A stretch of 64,000 nucleotides of DNA from Allolobophora icterica. Taxonomy: Eukaryota > Annelida > Clitellata > Crassiclitellata > Lumbricidae. The DNA is taken from positions 33,205,116 to 33,269,115 of the forward strand of contig OY744616.1 of the NCBI GenBank assembly GCA_963556255.1, given 5' to 3'. The notes under the pieces are model-generated. The model saw only the letters and a list, made by a program, of their open reading frames with translations. It was not told the origin of the DNA and did no database searches. The position numbers were made by a program, and so were the translations under genes. Positions within the stretch are counted from its first letter, which is position 1. Every line of letters begins with the position of its first letter. This document shows positions 59,450-64,000 of this stretch, in pieces.

Positions 59450-60681
59450 TTAGCGACTTCATTTTCTAATCCCCGGCATACGAGAGCGGGCGGGCAGTGT
59501 GATTCTCGTTAACGTTAACGATAACGAAAATGTTCGTTAACGAACCAAAAATGATTTCGTTAACGATAACTATAACTGTAACTAAAAAATATCATTAACT
59601 ATAACTATAACTATAACGAAAATAACACTAACGAAAATTCATTGCTATTTCGTTAATGAAATAAAAAGTGCAATATCGATAAACCTGGCGAATTTAATCA
59701 AACACGATATTTTATTCGTTTTAAACTATCCTGTTTATTGTTCCGAGATAAAATGAGAAAATGTGCTGCATATTCTCCTTCCGAATATTCTGGTTTCTTT
59801 ACGAAAATCTAATATTTCGAGTTTCTTTTTGATGGAGAGATAATTTTTTCTTTTGATTGTTAATTTTAGAGTGAGAAACTTGTTTTGATTTTAATTTTCT
59901 ATGTTAAAAGGAATATTATAAAAAAAGTTATCATGCTTAAATTGGAATTGTTCATAATAAAAATCAAATTGAATACACATTTAAAAGAAAACGAGATTGT
60001 ATTTTTAATGGGAAAAATCCATTAAATATCTGTGACAGACAATGATTTCACAAGTAGGCCTACTGTAGCCTACCCATTAAGTATCAAATTAAAATCTGAA
60101 TAACAACGTTTTTTTTTTTTAGCAATTTCAGTTTTTTGCATGTTAAAGTCATAGAAATATACTGAGGGTGGGGTAATTTTCTTTGACATAATTTCGTTAG
60201 GGGGTCCTTGAATGTTTGACAGTTGATGACAAGGGGAGATCAAAAGCTGCCTAAAATTTGCTGACATAATTAATCGATGACTCCATATATGGACCAGGAG
60301 GAGTGCCATTGAGGTTACTTGTAATTATGTACTAACTAAAATTAACTAAAATTAAAGTCCATTAACTATAACTATAACTATAACTAAAAAATAATACTAA
60401 CTATAACTGTAACTATAACTAAAATAAAAAACATTAACTATAACTGTAACTATAACTAAAATAAAATGTGTAAGGAGAATCACACTGCGGGCGGGTGGCC
60501 AGTCCTCTCCCTCGCTGTCTCATCTTCCCAACGACAGCGTAGTCATTATAGCTGAATTGGCTACGGGGTGCAGGTGGAGCAGAAATCTCGAACCAAATTT
60601 CTGCTCAGGCGGGGATTTGAACCTCCGCCCTCTGGTTTGACAGTCCATCACGCTAACCACTACGCATTGTGGGGCCATACC
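59450..60681 (-). mobile_element. tRNA-derived SINE, family B, split by a hAT-type element
   Basis: Head on the minus strand at 60681-60600 (GTAGTGGTTAGCGTGATGG, then AGGTTCAAATCCCCGCC), body to 60496. Its 3' part continues at 59494-59450 (CCGGGGATTAGAAAATGAAG) beyond the inserted element 59495-60487. The halves join when one copy of CGGGCGGG is removed. Confidence 0.8.
59495..60487. mobile_element. hAT-type element with AACTATAACTATA/GTTAACG arrays
   Basis: 993 bp, starting CAGTGTGATTCTC and ending GAGAATCACACTG. Perfect 8-bp flanks CGGGCGGG (59487-59494, 60488-60495). CGTTAACG/ATAACGAAAA motifs and AACTATAACTAT repeats fill 59508-59640 on the left, and AACTATAACTATAACTAAAA motifs 60340-60470 on the right. 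The centre is AT-rich and without a long frame. Confidence 0.94.
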
Positions 60682-60689
60682 GGTTCGTG

Positions 60690-61800
60690 CACGTGCAATG
60701 TTCTTGGCACCGTCTAATTAGTGTATATCTCTAATCTAAGATCTAAGCTTTTACTCCGTCTAAAATCTAAATCAACGCAATTTAAAAAACCTGTATAGGC
60801 CTATAGCAGTACGACGCCCAAAAATATAGTATATCAATACAAACCATTAACAAAGTAATTTTAGTTATAAATATACAATGCATAAAAATGTAAGTTATAA
60901 GCAGTCTCACAGATTCATTTGCTGATGATAGGTCTATCGGATAGACCTACGTGTTAATTTTATACTGGATGCATTTGTTCTAGTCTAAAGCTTTGCTGTT
61001 TGTAGGACTAGGAATAATTTGTGCGAACTCTTGGTCAACGATTGCGTGAGCCGTGGAAGCAATTACGCATGAGCGACTTCTGAGGTATGGAAGTCGATTA
61101 AAAAAATGAAGTAAAAACCGGTTCAAGTAACTGCATTGAATTCACTTACCGGATAAATTAACAGCCCGAGCGTACAGTACTGTTGCTTATCAGACTTGTG
61201 TTGTGCAGACCCGACTTTCTCAACTAAATACAGCGTCTATGAATGCTCGTATCCTCAGCCAAGTGAATTACCTGGAACACTAAAAAAATCTTTCGCTCAG
61301 TTCTCACGATTCCTAAAAGTGAAACAGAGTTTCTAAACGCATGACCTTTTCTAACCAGATAAGCAACTTAAGAATGCGGTGAATGCAATGTAGGCGCTAG
61401 GCCCTATAATTATGTGAAAAGACCCATTTACATTAGTCCTTCATACGCACCTTATATAAGCCTAGAAGTCAGCTCGAGCTGACAAGCGGAGACACTGTAG
61501 TTCAAGTACAAGACTACAGTTATGCCATTACTGCGGCGATTTAGCTTAGGCCTACTGTAGGGCTTTGCTTATTGTACGCGGTGCGAATGTGTGCGCATAG
61601 GCTCACGCGAAACCATGGCCCGCCCGCGTGCGTGTCAGGACATGTTCGGATATTCGAGCAGTAATCCGCGGGGTCTGTGCATAGCCTATTGGCTGCATCG
61701 GCAATGCGTTCGGTCAGTTACGAAGAAATGCTCATGGTCTAAATAATTAATCTCTAAGCGAATCTTTGCCAAGTCTTTGTATGAAGCAGATCATCTAGTA
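60690..61800. other. Intergenic, no gene recognised
   Basis: Unique sequence. The stretch 61560-61700 is CpG-richer, but no exon can be defined. Confidence 0.35.
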
Positions 61801-61807
61801 GGCCCTA

Positions 61808-61860
61808 CAGTGCTTCCCAAAGTAGTGGCCGCGGATCGGTGCCGGTCCGCGAAGTGAGTC
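61808..61860 (+). mobile_element. Left end of a hAT-Charlie-like element
   Basis: CAGTGCTTCCCAAAGTAGTGG followed by GCGGATCGGTGCCGGTCCGCG resembles the left end of Charlie-like hAT elements (compare 26230). No matching right end was found before 62359, so it is a fragment. Confidence 0.5.
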
Positions 61861-62351
61861 AAGAAACTGGACAAAAAAGACGATAGACGTTTTCTCGATT
61901 GATCGAGTCTCGCTTCGTACTCTTAAACAACTCGATTGTAACATTAGCTTGTTTAAAACTTGTTTTATAATTCGAACTGTAGTTAAATTTGTGATGTTTT
62001 CCCAACAACATCTGCTCCTTCTAATGTAACTATATAATTCTGTACCAAATTCCAAGATTTGTTTTACATTCTCGTTTCCTAAATCTTATAATTAATACAT
62101 AGCCTAATTATTTAAGGTGATCAGAAAAAAATTAATAAATTGGGCACTTCCCACTGAACATTATTTTGTAAGGAATGAAGAATTTCCTTATTGCCTCTTC
62201 AGATCATGGGCTACATTAGGAGTGGGATACATTATTCTCCGTCTATATTTCTATCTTGCCCACAGGTCTGCGTACGCTTATTCCAACTGCAATAACACCT
62301 GGACATTTGCGAAAGCAAACCTGGCTGCCTAGAAATTACCAGAATAATCGT
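61861..62351. other. Intergenic, no gene recognised
   Basis: AT-rich, short frames only. Confidence 0.35.
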
Positions 62352-62359
62352 ATACGCCT

Positions 62360-63296
62360 CAGTCTTGTTGTCAAGACCTTAAACCTCAAGACCAAGACCA
62401 AGACTTTGAACCTCAAGACCAAGACCAAGACCAAGACTTTGAACCTCGAGACCAAGACCAAGACTTTGAACCTCGAGACCAAGACCAAGACTTTGAACCT
62501 CGAGACCAAGACCAAGACCAAGACCAAAAAAATCACATTCAGGTCAAGACTTCTTTTCCTTACAAAAAAATGTCAAGTCGGACTACGGTACTTTAATGAA
62601 ATTAATTTTAATGAAAACGTGAGTCTTTTATTTCATTCAAGTAAATTAACTGTAAATGCAGACTGCAGAGAATTCCGAATTTGTATTTACAAAAGTCCTT
62701 CATGCAAAATGTTATTCCAAATGCCTTATGTATTTTTATAAAAACCAATTCGCTCAGAATTTTCTGACCAGCTGGGGCCTCATAAAAATTCCGCCATGTG
62801 AAAAATACGTTCTACAGGACTGCTGAAGTCGCTGGCACACACAGTAGTTTTTCAAGCACTGAATTTAAATGTACAAATCGTGAACCTTTTTTAAATCCTC
62901 CCATGGTTTATCACACCGTCTGTCTCAGAAAAGTCTCGGCAGGGCTTCCAGATATAGCATAACTTAGTTGCTGCTGCCGATGGGTTTTCCTGACCAACAA
63001 GACTTGCATCCGTCCGTAGGTATTTGTCGTAGGCTATGATGCAAACAGGCTTGATAAATTTTTAAATTCTTGAGTTTGTTAAATGACTGTTCTTATTGAC
63101 AGCCGGTCTTGGTCTTGGTCTTGCGAGACCAAGACCAAGACTTTGAACCTCAAGACCAAGACCAAGACCAAGACTTTGAACCTCAAGACCAAGACCAAGA
63201 CCAAGACCTTTGGTCTCAAGACCAAGATCAAGACTTTTAAAAACGAACTCGAGTGCACTCGAGACCAAGACCTTGGTTACGAGGACAACAAGTCTG
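62360..63296 (-). mobile_element. hAT-type element with (GGTCTT)n subterminal arrays, copy 2
   Basis: Inverted relative to 38591-39496 and 937 bp long. The ends are CAGTCTTGTTGTC and GACAACAAGTCTG. Perfect 8-bp flanks ATACGCCT (62352-62359, 63297-63304) lie in unique sequence. The AAGACC runs and GTTCAAAG/CTCGAG boxes match copy 1, and so does the centre. This copy proves the borders. Confidence 0.96.
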
Positions 63297-63304
63297 ATAC
63301 GCCT

Positions 63305-63614
63305 ACGAGATGGATCATCGGAACACTGAAAGACATATTCTTTGGGTCTATATATAGGCCTACTGTAGGCTATCTGGTCAACAGTTGCGAAGAGCATGAA
63401 GGAGACGTAGGCCTATATCCAGATGCATGGACGCTATCATGCAACGATGCTTGTTGAAATCACACTTGCTGTCGGCCTAACTATTCCACGTTTTTCGTGA
63501 TTACACTTGATTCTTTTACAGCAATGGAACGGTTCTTTTCTTTCACGGCTGCAGCGTCTTGGACGCAGTTCTCAAAGCACTCATAACGTTTCTGGTTTAA
63601 TCCAGTGGTCGGTC
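63305..63614. other. Intergenic, no gene recognised
   Basis: Holds two TAGGCCTA octamers (63355, 63408); otherwise unassigned. Confidence 0.35.
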
Positions 63615-63622
63615 TGCTTGGT

Positions 63623-63850
63623 CAGGGGCGGCGATCCCGGGGGTCGAGGGGAACAAGACCCCACCTTCAACAGTGGGGAGGGACACAGTAAACAGTTGTC
63701 CCCCAAATTTTGAAAAAACACCAAAAAGGTCAAAAACTTTTTTGGGACCTCGATTTTGACCAGACCAGTTAAAAACTCTTTTTGCGCAGAATGCCGCAGA
63801 TCAGTTCAAAAGTGCCCCCCCCCCACCTATCAACAAGATCGCCGTCTCCA
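63623..63850. mobile_element. hAT-type MITE of the CAGKGGCGGCGATC family
   Basis: 228 bp, starting CAGGGGCGGCGATC and ending GATCGCCGTCTCCA. The flanks TGCTTGGT and TGTTTGGT match at seven of eight positions. TTTTGAAAAAACACCAAAAAGGTC in the middle corresponds to the complement of the centre of 52728-52953. Confidence 0.85.
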
Positions 63851-64000
63851 TGTTTGGTCATGCAGTTTAAACATTAGGTTCAATAGAATATCAGCTAGTT
63901 TATGGTCAGTTAGTGTTCAATTTAGATTTAAAATTAGAATTGCATTATTTATTTGTTTGAAACACATGTTACATGAGCACTGAGCAACGTCAGTGAATCT

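Overview
The window is animal nuclear DNA: widely spaced exons with GT/AG introns, few long ORFs, and very heavy microsatellite and transposon content. The mix of gene families, tRNA-derived SINEs with LINE tails, hAT-type mini-transposons, long TC/CA/CATA/GGAC microsatellites and a strikingly frequent octamer TAGGCCTA is most like a marine deuterostome invertebrate. An echinoderm is my best guess; it rests on impression rather than a marker gene. One 200-bp assembly gap lies at 59012-59211.

Genes. (1) A first coding exon on the minus strand (2140 down to 1859) starts with the acylation motif typical of the cAMP phosphodiesterase PDE8; the rest of the gene lies off the left edge. (2) A four-exon plus-strand gene (coding 45296-50392) can be assembled with consistent splice phases into a 155-residue protein: signal peptide, one cysteine-rich domain of BCMA/Fn14 type, one membrane span and a short tail. 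I read it as a small TNF-receptor-like protein. (3) A 792-codon uninterrupted minus-strand ORF (56502 to 54124) encodes a basic, serine-rich, mostly disordered protein with an SxIP motif and an acidic-aromatic C terminus, possibly a microtubule plus-end protein. (4) A decayed spliced gene with a TATA box runs on the plus strand at about 23870-29120. It converges on a decayed minus-strand exon (29738-29344) carrying the second catalytic box of a tyrosine recombinase. (5) A decayed transposon-type ORF fills 1-1363. A proline-rich minus-strand exon at 40917-41177 is only a weak candidate.

Mobile DNA dominates. I find close to thirty short elements with terminal inverted repeats, mostly beginning CAG/CAA and flanked by 8-bp direct repeats (eleven of them perfect), as expected of hAT transposons. 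Several are 0.6-1.3 kb and carry arrays of a family-specific short motif just inside both ends. They nest: three sit inside one another in intron 1 of the TNFR-like gene, a fold-back element sits in another at 22208-23204, and others split a LINE, a SINE, a satellite and the ORF at the left edge. LINE fragments of L2/CR1 type and a tRNA-derived SINE share the same 3' hairpin, including the last LINE codons and stop.

Layout: 1-1.4 kb decayed ORF; 1.8-2.5 kb PDE8 exon; 2.5-5 kb simple repeats; 5-11 kb SINE/LINE/MITE; 11.8-19.7 kb microsatellites with SINE and MITEs; 20-23.3 kb three hAT elements; 23.8-32.5 kb decayed gene, recombinase fossil, 64-bp satellite and duplications; 32.5-38.5 kb AT-rich and simple repeats; 38.5-44.7 kb hAT, SINE and LINE; 45.3-50.4 kb TNFR-like gene; 51-53.4 kb MITE, LINE end, 63-bp array, SINE; 54-56.5 kb SxIP gene; 56.5-64 kb mostly intergenic with hAT elements.
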